64,000 bases of DNA from Bradyrhizobium retamae (GCF_001440415.1 NZ_LLYA01000001.1:62001-126000), one strand, 5' to 3'. Positions 15,652 to 25,486 are shown, counted from the stretch's first letter. Made by a program: numbers and translations. The notes: generated from the sequence alone by a model not told the origin.

Positions 15652-17367
15652 TTAGAACATGAAATACCTCTGCGCCATGGGCAGGACCTCGGCGGGCGCG
15701 CATGTCAGAAGCTCGCCGTCTGCGCGCACCTCATAGGTCTCGGCATCGACCTCGATCTTGGGCGTCGCCCCGTTGTGGATCATGCTCTTCTTGGAAATGC
15801 CGCCGCGGGTGTTTTTTACCGGGTAAAGCGTCTTGGCTATGCCGAGCTTGCGCGCCAGCCCGCCGGTGATGGCGGCCTTCGACGTGAACACGACGGAAGA
15901 CGCGGTCAGCGACTTGCCGAAGGCAGCGAACATCGGCTGGTAATGCACCGGCTGCGGCATCGGGATCGAGGCGTTCGGATCGCCCATCGGTGCCGCCACG
16001 ATCGACCCGCCCTTGATAATGCAGTCCGGCTTGACGCCGAAGAAAGCCGGCGACCACAGCACGAGGTCGGCAAGCTTGCCCTTCTCCACCGAGCCGATCA
16101 GTTTCGAGACGCCATGCGCGATCGCGGGGTTGATGGTGTATTTGGCGATGTAGCGCTTGACGCGGAAATTGTCGTTGTCGTTACCCTTGTCCTCGGGCAG
16201 CGAACCGCGCTGCTTCTTCATCTTGTCGGCGGTCTGCCAGGTGCGGATGATGACTTCGCCGAGCCGGCCCATCGCCTGCGAATCCGACGACATCATCGAG
16301 AGCGCGCCGAGATCGTGCAGGATGTCTTCGGCTGCGATGGTTTCCTTCCGGATGCGGCTCTCGGCGAAGGCCAGGTCTTCGGCGATCGAAGGATCGAGAT
16401 GGTGGCACACCATCAGCATGTCCAAATGCTCGTCGATCGTGTTGCGCGTAAACGGGCGCGTCGGGTTGGTCGAGGACGGCAGCACGTTCTTCAAGCCGGC
16501 AATCTTGATGATGTCAGGCGCATGGCCGCCGCCGGCGCCTTCGGTGTGGAAGGCGTGGATGGTACGGCCCTTGAAGGCTTTTACCGTGTCCTCGACGAAA
16601 CCAGATTCGTTCAACGTGTCCGAATGCAGCATCACCTGGACGTCGTAATCGTCGGCGACGGCGAGGCAGTTGTCGATCGCGGCCGGCGTGGTGCCCCAAT
16701 CCTCATGCAACTTTAGCGCGCAGGCGCCGGCTTTGATCATCTCGACCAGTGCAGCGGGACGCGCGGCATTGCCCTTGCCTGATATGCCGAGATTGACCGG
16801 GAAGGCGTCGAACGACTGGATCATTCGTCCCATATGCCAGGGGCCAGGCGTGCAGGTGGTCGCAAACGTGCCGTGCGAGGGCCCAGTGCCGCCGCCGAGC
16901 ATCGAGGTGACGCCACTCATCAACGCATGCTCGATCTGCTGCGGGCAGATGAAGTGGATGTGGCTGTCGAACCCGCCAGCGGTGAGAATTTTTCCTTCGC
17001 CGGCGATGACGTCGGTGCCGGGGCCGATGATGATGGTGACGCCGGGCTGGATATCGGGATTGCCGGCCTTGCCGATCCCTGCGATCATCCCCTCCTTGAT
17101 CGCGACGTCGGCCTTCACGATGCCCCAGTGATCGACGATCAGCGCATTGGTAATGACGGAATCGGCCGCGCCCTGCCGGTTCGTCACCTGCGACTGCCCC
17201 ATGCCATCGCGGATCACCTTGCCGCCGCCGAACTTCACCTCCTCGCCATAGGTGGTGAAGTCTTTTTCAACCTCGATGATGAGATCGGTATCGGCCAGCC
17301 GCACTCTGTCGCCGGTGGTCGGCCCGAACATGTCGGCATAGACACTACGTTTGATTTTCACGGACAT
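15652..17367 (-). CDS. ureC: Urease alpha (catalytic) subunit
   Basis: 571 residues, full length. The active-site set is complete: His136/His138 ([10 protein letters not shown]), carbamylated Lys219 ([12 protein letters not shown]), His248 ([10 protein letters not shown]), His274 ([16 protein letters not shown]), catalytic His322 (MVCHHLD) and Asp362 ([11 protein letters not shown]). With UreA and UreB it forms the cytoplasmic dinickel enzyme that hydrolyses urea to ammonia and carbamate. It follows ureB after a short gap holding a palindromic repeat. Confidence 0.98.
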   Translation of the reverse strand: MSVKIKRSVYADMFGPTTGDRVRLADTDLIIEVEKDFTTYGEEVKFGGGKVIRDGMGQSQVTNRQGAADSVITNALIVDHWGIVKADVAIKEGMIAGIGKAGNPDIQPGVTIIIGPGTDVIAGEGKILTAGGFDSHIHFICPQQIEHALMSGVTSMLGGGTGPSHGTFATTCTPGPWHMGRMIQSFDAFPVNLGISGKGNAARPAALVEMIKAGACALKLHEDWGTTPAAIDNCLAVADDYDVQVMLHSDTLNESGFVEDTVKAFKGRTIHAFHTEGAGGGHAPDIIKIAGLKNVLPSSTNPTRPFTRNTIDEHLDMLMVCHHLDPSIAEDLAFAESRIRKETIAAEDILHDLGALSMMSSDSQAMGRLGEVIIRTWQTADKMKKQRGSLPEDKGNDNDNFRVKRYIAKYTINPAIAHGVSKLIGSVEKGKLADLVLWSPAFFGVKPDCIIKGGSIVAAPMGDPNASIPMPQPVHYQPMFAAFGKSLTASSVVFTSKAAITGGLARKLGIAKTLYPVKNTRGGISKKSMIHNGATPKIEVDAETYEVRADGELLTCAPAEVLPMAQRYFMF

Positions 17368-17429
17368 GACGGACCCCAGCGTTCAGATTTGATCGGTGTT
17401 TCGTTTCGGACATGGGGACTCGGGGCCAC

Positions 17430-17462
17430 CCCTCTCCCCAACCCTCCCCCGCAAGGGGAGAG
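17430..17462. repeat. Short palindromic repeat between ureB and ureC
   Basis: Perfect 9-base inverted repeat CCTCTCCCC (17430-17438) / GGGGAGAGG (17454-17462), with an additional C-rich stretch in the loop. It sits in the 127-base ureB-ureC gap and resembles a widespread rhizobial intergenic palindrome. Confidence 0.55.
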
Positions 17463-17494
17463 GAGCCCGGCTAGCGTGCTCACCTCACAATGAT

Positions 17495-17800
17495 TCACAG
17501 CTTCCCCTGCACGTCGCCGCGAAAGCCATAGATCACGCGCTTTCCCGCGAGCGCGACGAGTTGGACGTCGCGCGTTTGCCCCGGCTCGAAACGCACCGCG
17601 GTGCCGGCGGCGATGTCGAGGCGCATGCCGCGGGATTTTTTGCGGTCGAATTTCAGTGCGGGGTTGGTTTCGAAGAAGTGGTAGTGCGAGCCGACCTGGA
17701 TCGGGCGGTCGCCGGTATTGGCGACGGTGAGCGTCACCGTTTTGCGGCCGGCGTTGAGTTCGATCTCGCCATCCTTGATGAAGCGTTCGCCGGGGATCAT
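17495..17800 (-). CDS. ureB: Urease beta subunit
   Basis: 101 residues, the standard UreB size. [19 protein letters not shown] opens the protein and [32 protein letters not shown] and [10 protein letters not shown] are family motifs. The ATG at 17800 has AGAGGAGGA upstream and is clearly the start; the in-frame extension to 17860 reads into a palindromic repeat. Structural subunit of the (UreABC)3 enzyme. Confidence 0.97.
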   Translation of the reverse strand: MIPGERFIKDGEIELNAGRKTVTLTVANTGDRPIQVGSHYHFFETNPALKFDRKKSRGMRLDIAAGTAVRFEPGQTRDVQLVALAGKRVIYGFRGDVQGKL

Positions 17801-17812
17801 GTATCCTCCTCT

Positions 17813-17922
17813 GTCATTCCGGGGCGCCCGAAGGGCGAACTGTGATGCGCAATTGCGCATCTGAGAATCTCGATCAACAACCTCTGGAATCCGGGTTCCC
17901 GCTTCGCGTGTCCCGGAATGAC
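17813..17922. repeat. Palindromic intergenic repeat between ureA and ureB
   Basis: 110 bases with perfect 11-base terminal inverted repeats GTCATTCCGGG (17813-17823) / CCCGGAATGAC (17912-17922) and an inner dyad around GATGCGCAATTGCGCATC. A shortened relative occurs at 58724-58762. It occupies the whole ureA-ureB gap. Confidence 0.7.
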
Positions 17923-17928
17923 GAATAA

Positions 17929-18231
17929 CTATCTGATCGGCTCGTGCACGGTGACGAGTTTCGTGCCATCCGGAAACGTCGCTTCGACCTGGATGTCATG
18001 GATCATCTCGGGAATGCCATCCATCACCTGTGCGCGGGTCAGGACCTGCGCGCCTGATTGCATCAGCTCGGCGACGGTGCGGCCGTCACGGGCGCCTTCG
18101 ACGATGAAGTCGGAGATGATGGCCACCGCCTCGGGGTGGTTGAGCTTGACGCCGCGCTCAAGCCTGCGGCGCGCCACCATGGCCGCCATCGAGATCAAGA
18201 GCTTGTCCTTTTCGCGGGGGGAGAGATTCAT
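17929..18231 (-). CDS. ureA: Urease gamma subunit
   Basis: 100 residues, full length. [57 protein letters not shown] is typical UreA, as is the C-terminal VTVHEPI. It follows ureD by 43 bases. Confidence 0.97.
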   Translation of the reverse strand: MNLSPREKDKLLISMAAMVARRRLERGVKLNHPEAVAIISDFIVEGARDGRTVAELMQSGAQVLTRAQVMDGIPEMIHDIQVEATFPDGTKLVTVHEPIR

Positions 18232-18274
18232 GCGAGCACTCTGGTGAATGAAAAACCTAATCGAGCCACAGCGG

Positions 18275-19111
18275 TTAATTGAGCCAAAGTCTTGGCGGCG
18301 CTGCGCCGCTGGCGCGGTCGAGCACCGTCATCATATCGGCGCGGAGCCGGGCCGCATCTTGGGCACAGAAGCGCGCCATTGCAAATCCATTCCAGCAGGA
18401 GGCGCCGACCTCGCCACCAAACGTTTCCGAGGCTTCGCGGATGCGCTCCACGACTGCTTTATCGCCGGGCACAATCAGCGCGGTGCCGATGGCAACGCCG
18501 CCATTGGCCACGGCCGGCCGCGCCAGCTTTGCGCCGATATCGCCGTCGAGCCGGATGGTCTCCGCAAAGACCAGCTTGCCGCCGCGGCGCAGGCGCCAGC
18601 GGTCGACGAACTCGCCGTGCCGCATCGTTTCACCCATCGCGGCGCGGCCGAACACGACGATTTCGCAGAGCAGAAGCGAGGCGTCTTCGGCCAGGTTGAT
18701 GTCGATGCGCCTGACAATTCGCGCGCGGTCAAACAGGATGGTTTCCTGCGGCAGCCAGGCGAGATGCGCACCGGCTTCCGCCTTCAAGGCGATGCCGAGT
18801 TGCGCGGCGGGACCGGGGGCGCGATAGACCTTTTCGGCCGCTGCCGTCGTCAGCGTCAGCCGGGTGCCCTCGCCTGCCCTGATGTCGATGTCGAAACGGT
18901 CGCCGCCGGCAATGCCGCCGGCCGTGTTGACGAAGACGCCGGACAACCCTTCTGCCTCGGGCGAAGGAAAGCGCACCCGCAGCGAGCCGGATTCATGCAA
19001 GTCCCCACGGCGGGTGACGCCATCCTGCAGATGCACGCCGAACCGCACCGCGCCCTGGGCCCGGTTGGCCGCGAAGGTTGCTGAAACCGTGCGCGTGATA
19101 TCACTCCGCAT
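18275..19111 (-). CDS. ureD: Urease accessory protein UreD (UreH)
   Basis: 278 residues. Family motifs include [74 protein letters not shown] and CNGFAMAR-like [14 protein letters not shown] near the C-terminus. UreD docks on urease and, with UreF and UreG, forms the channel for nickel delivery. First urease gene, 36 bases after urtE, so read-through from the urea transporter operon is likely. Confidence 0.95.
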   Translation of the reverse strand: MRSDITRTVSATFAANRAQGAVRFGVHLQDGVTRRGDLHESGSLRVRFPSPEAEGLSGVFVNTAGGIAGGDRFDIDIRAGEGTRLTLTTAAAEKVYRAPGPAAQLGIALKAEAGAHLAWLPQETILFDRARIVRRIDINLAEDASLLLCEIVVFGRAAMGETMRHGEFVDRWRLRRGGKLVFAETIRLDGDIGAKLARPAVANGGVAIGTALIVPGDKAVVERIREASETFGGEVGASCWNGFAMARFCAQDAARLRADMMTVLDRASGAAPPRLWLN

Positions 19112-19147
19112 CCGTCCCCCAAACGGTGTCTGCCGCGCTCGAAAACG

Positions 19148-19843
19148 TTACAGCGCCATCTGGCGACTGATCTCCGCGGGATCGAGATTGGCGCGGTCGC
19201 AGGCATATTTCACGGCGCCGCGGTCCATGACCGCGAAATTGTCGCCGAGCTCGCAGGCAAAGTCGAGATATTGTTCGACCAGCACGATCGCGATGTTGCC
19301 GAGGCTGCGCAGGTAAGAGATCGCGCGGCCGATGTCCTTGATGATCGAGGGCTGAATGCCTTCGGTCGGCTCGTCCAATAGCAACAGTTTCGGCCGCATC
19401 ACCAGCGCACGGCCGATCGCGAGCTGCTGCTGTTGGCCGCCGGAGAGGTCGCCGCCGCGCCGCCCCAGCATCGTATTCAGCACCGGAAACAGTGAAAACA
19501 CGTCGTCGGGGATATGGCGATCCTCGCGCTTGAGCGGCCCGAAGCCGGTCTTCAGATTTTCCTCAACCGTGAGCAGCGGGAAAATTTCGCGGCCCTGCGG
19601 CACGAAGCCGATGCCGCGTCGCGCGCGTTCATAAGGTTTCAGACCGGTGATATCGTGACCATCAAGCGCGATCGAGCCACTGGCGATCGGATACTGGCCG
19701 ACCATCGCGCGGAGCAGCGAGGTCTTGCCGACGCCGTTGCGGCCCAGCACGCACGTCACCTTGCCGGGCTCGGCGGACAGCGAGACGCCGCGCAAGGCTT
19801 GTGCTGCGCCGTAGTAGAGATTGATGTTTTTCACATCCAGCAT
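19148..19843 (-). CDS. urtE: Urea ABC transporter ATP-binding subunit UrtE
   Basis: 231 residues, LivF-type ATPase. Walker A GRNGVGKTSLL, signature LSGGQQQQLAIGRAL and Walker B KLLLLDEPTEGIQPSII are intact. ATG 19843 begins MLDVKNINLYYGAAQALRGV; the upstream in-frame extension lies in a palindromic repeat. UrtE and UrtD power the UrtBC permease. Confidence 0.95.
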   Translation of the reverse strand: MLDVKNINLYYGAAQALRGVSLSAEPGKVTCVLGRNGVGKTSLLRAMVGQYPIASGSIALDGHDITGLKPYERARRGIGFVPQGREIFPLLTVEENLKTGFGPLKREDRHIPDDVFSLFPVLNTMLGRRGGDLSGGQQQQLAIGRALVMRPKLLLLDEPTEGIQPSIIKDIGRAISYLRSLGNIAIVLVEQYLDFACELGDNFAVMDRGAVKYACDRANLDPAEISRQMAL

Positions 19844-19861
19844 CGTCAGCCTTTCGCGACG

Positions 19862-19925
19862 GGCGAATGGCGAGTAGCGAATAGATCGAAGACTTCCATT
19901 CGCTACTCGCAACCCGCCATTCGCC
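19862..19925. repeat. Palindromic repeat between urtD and urtE
   Basis: Long imperfect inverted repeat: GGCGAATGG-CGAGTAGCGAAT on the left against ATTCGCTACTCG and CCATTCGCC on the right. It abuts the urtD stop at 19925 and ends 19 bases before urtE. Confidence 0.6.
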
Positions 19926-20686
19926 TATCTTCCCAGATACACTTCGATCACGCGCTCGTTCGATGAGACCTGATCGATGGTCCCCTCCGCCAGCACCGTG
20001 CCTTCGTGCAGGCAGGTGACCTTGACGCCGAGCTCGCGCACGAAGGTCATGTCGTGCTCGACGACCATGACGGTCTTTTCCTTGTTGATTTCCTTCAGAA
20101 GCTCGGCGGTCTGATGCGTCTCGACATCGGTCATGCCCGCGACCGGTTCGTCGACCAGCAGCAGTTTTGGGTCCTGTGCCAGCAGCATGCCGATCTCCAG
20201 CCACTGCTTCTGGCCGTGTGACAGGCTGCCCGCAAGACGGTTGCGTGCATCGGTCAGGCGGATGGTTTCGAGCACGCGGTCGATCCGCTCGGATTCGTCC
20301 CTGCTGCCGCGCCAGAACAGCGTGCCCTTGACGCTGTGATCGACATTGAGCGCCAGCAACAGATTGTCCTCGATGGTCTGGCTCTCGAACACCGTCGGCT
20401 TCTGGAATTTGCGGCCAATGCCGAGTTCGGCGATATGGGTCTCATCCAGCCGCGTCAGGTCGATCATGCCATCGAACAGCACTGTGCCTTCGTCCGGCTT
20501 TGTCTTACCGGTGATGATGTCCATCATCGTGGTCTTGCCGGCGCCGTTCGGGCCGATGATGGCCCGCATCTCGCCTGGCTCGAGGGTGAGCGAGAGATTG
20601 TTGATGGCGTGAAAGCCGTCGAACGAGACATGCACACCGTCGAGGTAGAGCAGCGCCGAAGTGGTCCTTCCCTCCATGACACTCAT
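19925..20686 (-). CDS. urtD: Urea ABC transporter ATP-binding subunit UrtD
   Basis: 253 residues, LivG-type ATPase. Walker A GPNGAGKTTMMD, then TRLDETHIAELGIGRKFQKPTVFE (the UrtD-typical RKFQKP segment), signature LSHGQKQWLEIGMLL and Walker B KLLLVDEPVAGMT. ATG 20686 has GGAG seven bases upstream; it starts 5 bases after the urtC stop. Confidence 0.95.
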   Translation of the reverse strand: MSVMEGRTTSALLYLDGVHVSFDGFHAINNLSLTLEPGEMRAIIGPNGAGKTTMMDIITGKTKPDEGTVLFDGMIDLTRLDETHIAELGIGRKFQKPTVFESQTIEDNLLLALNVDHSVKGTLFWRGSRDESERIDRVLETIRLTDARNRLAGSLSHGQKQWLEIGMLLAQDPKLLLVDEPVAGMTDVETHQTAELLKEINKEKTVMVVEHDMTFVRELGVKVTCLHEGTVLAEGTIDQVSSNERVIEVYLGR

Positions 20687-20690
20687 GCGC

Positions 20691-21857
20691 TCACTCCGCC
20701 GGCTTCGGTTCGCCGACGCCGTCTTCGAGCGCAGCGCTTTCGGCATTGGCTTTTTCGGTTGCCTTCCGGGACTCCCGCCAGGCGTTGAAGGTGCCGACGA
20801 TCCCCTTTGGCAGGAGCAGCGTCACCAGGATGAACAGCGCGCCCAGCATGAACAGCCAGTATGGCGCCAGCGGGCCTGAGGTGAAGTAGGTTTTTGCGTA
20901 GTTGACGACGACAGCGCCAAGCGCGGCGCCCACCAGCGTGCCGCGGCCGCCGACGGCGACCCAGATCACCGCTTCGATGGAGTTGCCCGGTGCATATTCG
21001 CTCGGATTGATGATGCCGACTTGCGGCACGTAGAGCGCGCCGGCGACACCGGCCATGCAGGCCGACAGCGTGAACACGAACAGCTTGTAGGATTCGACGC
21101 GGTAGCCGAGGAAACGGGTGCGGGACTCGGCGTCGCGGATTGCAATCAAGACCTTGCCGAGCTTCGACGTCACGACCGCCCGGCAGATCAGGAAGGCCAC
21201 GATCAGCGCCAAGCAGCTCAGCGCGAACAGAGCGGCGCGGGTGCCGTCGGCCTGCACGTTGAAGCCGAGGATGTCCTTGAAGTCGGTCAGGCCGTTATTG
21301 CCGCCGAAGCCGAAATCGTTGCGGAAGAACGCCAGAAGCAGCGCATAGGTCATGGCCTGGGTGATGATCGAGAGATAGACGCCGGTGACGCGGGAGCGGA
21401 ACGCCAGCCAGCCGAAGCAGAACGCGAGCAGGCCGGGAACAAGAACGACCATCAGCGCCGCGAACCAGAACATATCAAAGCCGTGCCAGTACCAGGGCAG
21501 CGCCGGATAGTTCAGGAACACCATGAAGTCGGGCAGGATCGGATTGCCGTAGACGCCGCGGCTGCCGATCTGGCGCATCAGGTACATGCCCATGGCGTAG
21601 CCGCCGAGCGCGAAGAACGCGCCGTGGCCGAGCGAGAGAATGCCGCAATAGCCCCAGATCAGGTCAATCGAGAGCGCCAAAATGGCGTAGCAGGCGTATT
21701 TGCCGAACAACGCGACAAGATAGGTCGGCACCTGCAGCGCCGAGCCTGAAGGCAGCAGGAGATTGGAGAGCGGGATCAGCACGCCGAGGCCGGCGACCAC
21801 CACCAGGAAGACGGTGGCGCTGCGATCGAGCGAGCGCGTGAGGATATGCGGCGTCAT
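20691..21857 (-). CDS. urtC: Urea ABC transporter permease UrtC
   Basis: 388 residues, LivM-type permease with about 9-10 membrane segments. Family marks are LIWGYCGILSLGHGAFFALGGYAMGMYLMRQIG and EAVIWVAVGGRGTLVGAALGAVVVNYAKTYFT (the EAA-like loop). The C-terminal acidic tail is cytoplasmic. Its start overlaps the urtB stop by 4 bases (ATGA). Confidence 0.95.
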   Translation of the reverse strand: MTPHILTRSLDRSATVFLVVVAGLGVLIPLSNLLLPSGSALQVPTYLVALFGKYACYAILALSIDLIWGYCGILSLGHGAFFALGGYAMGMYLMRQIGSRGVYGNPILPDFMVFLNYPALPWYWHGFDMFWFAALMVVLVPGLLAFCFGWLAFRSRVTGVYLSIITQAMTYALLLAFFRNDFGFGGNNGLTDFKDILGFNVQADGTRAALFALSCLALIVAFLICRAVVTSKLGKVLIAIRDAESRTRFLGYRVESYKLFVFTLSACMAGVAGALYVPQVGIINPSEYAPGNSIEAVIWVAVGGRGTLVGAALGAVVVNYAKTYFTSGPLAPYWLFMLGALFILVTLLLPKGIVGTFNAWRESRKATEKANAESAALEDGVGEPKPAE

Positions 21858-23467
21858 GCTTCCACCGCCCGGCCTTTGAGCGCGAACAGGCCGCGCGGAC
21901 GTTTCTGGATGAACAGGATGATCAGCACCAGGATGGCGATCTTGCCGAGGACGGCGCCCGCCACCGGCTCCAGGAACTTGTTGGCGATGCCGAGTGTGAA
22001 GGCGCCGACCAGCGTGCCCCAGAGATTGCCGACACCGCCGAAAACGACGACCATGAAGCTATCGATGATATAGCTCTGGCCGAGATTGGGGCTGACATTG
22101 TCGATCTGCGACAGCGCCACGCCGGCAATCCCGGCGATCCCCGAGCCGAGACCGAAGGTCAGTGCATCGACGCGCGAGGTGGCGATGCCCATCGAGGCCG
22201 CCATGCGCCGGTTCTGTGTCACAGCGCGCATTTCGAGTCCGAGCGCGGTGTAGCGCAGCATGGCGAGCAGGATGACGAACACGGCCAGCGTAAAGCAGAG
22301 GATCCAGAGCCGGTTGTAGGTGATGGTGATCTGCCCGAGCTCGAACGCGCCGCTCATCCAGGAGGGATTGCCGACCTCGCGGTTGGTGGGGCCGAACGCG
22401 GTGCGCACGGCCTGCTGCAATACCAGCGACAGGCCCCAGGTCGCGAGCAGCGTTTCCAACGGGCGGCCATAGAGGAAACGGATGATGCCGCGCTCGATCA
22501 GCACGCCGACGGCGCCCGCGACGAGGAACGCCAGCGGCACCGCGATCAGCAGCGAATAATCGAACAGGCCAGGATAATTGCTGCGAATGACCTCCTGCAC
22601 CACGAAGGTGGTGTAGGCGCCCAGCATCACCATCTCGCCATGCGCCATGTTGATGACGCCCATTACGCCGAAGGTGATGGCGAGGCCGATTGCGGCGAGC
22701 AGCAGCACCGATCCTAGCGACAGGCCGTACCAGGCGTTCTGGACCATCGACCACATCGCAAGATTGCTCTGGATCGAGGCGATCGCGCTTGCTGCGGCGC
22801 GCGCGACATTGGGCGGCAGGTCATTGCCCAAGCCCGTCAGCAGCGCCATCGCCTCCTGATCGCCGCGCGCCTTGACGACGGCAACCGCCTCGAGCTTCTC
22901 GACCTCGGTCGCGTCAGACTTGTAGAGCAGGATGGCGGCGCGGGCTTCCGCGAAGGCGGCCTTGACGGACTTGTTGGTCTCTTTCGCCAGGGCGCCGTCG
23001 ATCACCGGCAGCGCACTCTCCTCATGGCTCTTGAACACCGATTGCGCCGCCGCGATCCGCTTGGCCGGGTCCGGTGACAACAGCGTCAACCCGCCGAGCG
23101 CGGCCTCGACGGCGCGGCGCAAGCGGTTGTTGAGGCGGACGGCGGCCGCATTGTCCGGCAGCTTGTCCACGGCAGCGCCGGTCGCAGCATCGATGACCCT
23201 GCCGTCGGCCTGCGTGATGAAAACTTTCTTGGTATCCGGATCGGCGGACAGCCTTCCGTCCTGCAGCGCACTGATGATCGGAAAAGCCAGCGGATTGCCC
23301 GAGGTCGCGACCGCGCCGATCGCCTCATCGGTGTCGGAAAAATCGTCGTTGGCGAACTTGGCGACCGCGTCCTCGAACGGGCCCGCCAGCGCCGGCGCTG
23401 CAAAGGCTACGGCGAGGGAAATCGCGAGCAAAAGCGCGCGAAGGCGATCAAGGAAATTGGCAGACAC
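21854..23467 (-). CDS. urtB: Urea ABC transporter permease UrtB
   Basis: 537 residues. A signal peptide (LLLAISLAVAFAAPALA) and a ~220-residue periplasmic N-terminal domain, characteristic of UrtB, precede a LivH-type permease (LLAAIGLAITFGVMGVINMAHGEMVMLGAYTTF; MAASMGIATSRVDALTFGLGSGIAGIAGVAL; MVVVFGGVGNLWGTLVGAF). The periplasmic extension distinguishes it from ordinary branched-chain amino acid permeases and supports urea as substrate. Confidence 0.95.
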   Translation of the reverse strand: MSANFLDRLRALLLAISLAVAFAAPALAGPFEDAVAKFANDDFSDTDEAIGAVATSGNPLAFPIISALQDGRLSADPDTKKVFITQADGRVIDAATGAAVDKLPDNAAAVRLNNRLRRAVEAALGGLTLLSPDPAKRIAAAQSVFKSHEESALPVIDGALAKETNKSVKAAFAEARAAILLYKSDATEVEKLEAVAVVKARGDQEAMALLTGLGNDLPPNVARAAASAIASIQSNLAMWSMVQNAWYGLSLGSVLLLAAIGLAITFGVMGVINMAHGEMVMLGAYTTFVVQEVIRSNYPGLFDYSLLIAVPLAFLVAGAVGVLIERGIIRFLYGRPLETLLATWGLSLVLQQAVRTAFGPTNREVGNPSWMSGAFELGQITITYNRLWILCFTLAVFVILLAMLRYTALGLEMRAVTQNRRMAASMGIATSRVDALTFGLGSGIAGIAGVALSQIDNVSPNLGQSYIIDSFMVVVFGGVGNLWGTLVGAFTLGIANKFLEPVAGAVLGKIAILVLIILFIQKRPRGLFALKGRAVEA

Positions 23468-23575
23468 AATGCAACCCCGGCAGGAGTATGGGGGGAAGGC
23501 GGCGGCACCACCGCCTTCTCCCGTCGTTCTCTTCGAAGAACTCTTGGAAGTTCTTTATTGCAATCAGGCGATCCC

Positions 23576-23629
23576 GATCCTGTCGGATCAGATCGAGATC
23601 ATGATCCTGTCGGATCAGATCGGGATCAG
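23576..23629. repeat. 27-base tandem repeat (two copies) at the 3' end of urtA
   Basis: Two head-to-tail 27-base units (23576-23602, 23603-23629), each beginning GATCCTGTCGGATCAGATCG and differing at only two positions. Each unit holds a GATCC...GGATC dyad. The second unit includes the urtA stop codon, so it may shape the urtA-urtB spacer RNA. Confidence 0.6.
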
Positions 23630-24942
23630 GAGCCCTGACCGCCGCACTTGTTGATCTTGGTGTTGTAGTTGCCGCACTTCTTGCCGACCCAGTCGCCGAT
23701 CAGGTCCTTGGAGCCCTCGAGCTCCTTCGACCAGGCGTCGCCAGCGACAAGGCCCGGGGTCTTCCACACCACGTCGAACTGGCCGTTGGCTTTGATTTCG
23801 CCGATGAACACAGGCTTGGTGATGTGATGGTTGGGCAGCATCTTGGAGGTGCCGCCGGTCAGGTTCTTGGCTTCGATGCCGGGCAGCGCGTCGATCACCT
23901 TGTCCGGATCGGTCGACTTCACCTTCTCGACCGCCTTGACCCACATTTCGAAGCCGATGACGTGCGCTTCCATCGGGTCGTTGGTCACGCGCTTCGGATT
24001 CTTGGTGTAGGCCTGCCAGGCCTTGATGAACTTCTCGTTCTCGGGCGACTTGATCGACTGGAAGTAGTTCCAGGCGGCGAGATGGCCGAGCAGCGGCTTG
24101 GTATCGATGCCGGCGAGTTCTTCTTCACCGACCGAGAACGCGACCACCGGAATGTCGGTCGCCTTGATGCCCTGGTTGCCGAGTTCCTTGTAGAAGGGAA
24201 CGTTGGCGTCGCCGTTGATGGTGGAGACCACGGCGGTCTTCTTGCCGGCCGAGCCGAACTTCTTGATGTCGGCCACGATCGTTTGCCAGTCACTATGACC
24301 AAACGGCGTGTAGTTGATCATGATGTCTTCCTGCTTGACGCCCTTCGACTTCAAGTAGGCTTCGAGGATCTTGTTGGTGGTGCGCGGATAGACGTAGTCG
24401 GTGCCGGCCAGCACCCAGCGCTTCACCTTCTCGTCCTTCATCAAATAGTCGACGGCGGGGATCGCCTGCTGGTTCGGCGCCGCGCCGGTGTAGAACACGT
24501 TGCGCTCGCTCTCCTCGCCCTCGTATTGCACGGGGTAGAACAGGATCGAGTTCAGTTCCTTGAATACCGGCAGCACGGACTTGCGTGACACCGAGGTCCA
24601 GCAGCCGAACACGACCGAAACCTTGTCCTTGGTGATCAACTCGCGGGCCTTTTCGGCAAACAGCGGCCAGTTCGAAGCGGGGTCGACGACGACAGGCTCG
24701 AGCTTCTTGCCGAGCACGCCGCCCTTCTTGTTCTGCTCCTCGATCAGGAAGAGAATGGTGTCCTTCAGCGTGGTTTCGCTAATGGCCATGGTGCCGGAAA
24801 GCGAATGCAGGACGCCGACCTTGATGGTCTCCTGCGCCTTGGCGTTCGAGAACGCAGCCAGACCCAAAATCAGGCCGGCAGTGGCCGCCAGCCAGCGGCG
24901 GCGGCTCAGCGTCGCTATATCGTGAGTCAATTTGGTAACCAT
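23626..24942 (-). CDS. urtA: Urea ABC transporter substrate-binding protein UrtA
   Basis: 438 residues, full length for UrtA. The N-terminus has a twin-arginine-like motif (LSRRRWLAATAGLILGLAAF) ending at AKAQ, suggesting Tat export. The mature part follows the UrtA pattern: IKVGVLHSLSGTMAISETTLKDTILFLIEEQNKKGG, FGCWTSVSRKSVLPVFKELNSILFYPVQYEGEE, and the C-terminal MLPNHHITKPVFIGEI. It captures urea in the periplasm for UrtBC. First gene of the operon, with a sigma-54-like promoter upstream. Confidence 0.96.
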   Translation of the reverse strand: MVTKLTHDIATLSRRRWLAATAGLILGLAAFSNAKAQETIKVGVLHSLSGTMAISETTLKDTILFLIEEQNKKGGVLGKKLEPVVVDPASNWPLFAEKARELITKDKVSVVFGCWTSVSRKSVLPVFKELNSILFYPVQYEGEESERNVFYTGAAPNQQAIPAVDYLMKDEKVKRWVLAGTDYVYPRTTNKILEAYLKSKGVKQEDIMINYTPFGHSDWQTIVADIKKFGSAGKKTAVVSTINGDANVPFYKELGNQGIKATDIPVVAFSVGEEELAGIDTKPLLGHLAAWNYFQSIKSPENEKFIKAWQAYTKNPKRVTNDPMEAHVIGFEMWVKAVEKVKSTDPDKVIDALPGIEAKNLTGGTSKMLPNHHITKPVFIGEIKANGQFDVVWKTPGLVAGDAWSKELEGSKDLIGDWVGKKCGNYNTKINKCGGQGS

Positions 24943-25486
24943 GAAATGTCATCTCCCTGACGCAGGCGTTGAACGCTGCGAAACGGCCCCACGGCCGCCT
25001 GCGGTTAAGGGAATCGCAAGAACCATGCCATCGCTCGATGGCCGGATAAACTCCTATAATCGCTTGAAAATTCCGGCTACGCGAAAATCGCCGGCGGGAA
25101 ATCTGCCTATTTATTAGACAGTATAAATGTATGCTTTGGCGGCAAAGTATCTGTTTTTTGTGCAAATGCCGCAATTTGGTTAAATTTCTTGCACGAATTT
25201 TGATCGTTTAGGTTGGCCCGGCGGCACGAAGCGATCTGGCCGATCGGTTTCTTTTAACCGCGCTGGCGAGGCGCGCCGAATTCACCTTGAAAGCGGCGCG
25301 CAAGTGCTCCATATGACTATCGTGACCTAGAGAATCATCAGGTCCTTGCGAGCCGCGTGTTCTGATCCCGTTTTACGGTTTCTGGCTTGCCCCCTTCAGC
25401 TAGCAAAACCGACGCCCCAAACACGCGGGTGTCTCTGACACACCCGCGCGCTCCTGGCTGATATCGCCGGGCGCCTGCCCTTTTTA
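24943..25486. other. Divergent regulatory region between urtA and the DEAD-box helicase gene
   Basis: 544 bases without a gene. The left part carries the sigma-54-like promoter and an A/T-rich stretch with GTGCAA/TTGCAC half-sites for urtA. The right part should carry the helicase promoter and leader; an 8-bp hairpin (GCGGGTGT at 25425-25432, ACACCCGC at 25440-25447) lies 40 bases before the helicase start and is not followed by T, so it looks like a leader structure rather than a terminator. Confidence 0.45.
25016..25030 (-). promoter_or_regulatory. Sigma-54-type promoter upstream of urtA
   Basis: On the minus strand TGGCAT (25030-25025), 5 bases, TTGC (25019-25016), giving the invariant GG-N10-GC spacing of sigma-54 promoters with one mismatch to TGGCAC. 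The urtA start is 74 bases downstream. This fits NtrC/RpoN nitrogen control of urea uptake known in other bacteria. Further upstream, inverted GTGCAA (25160) and TTGCAC (25189) motifs could be enhancer sites. Confidence 0.5.
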
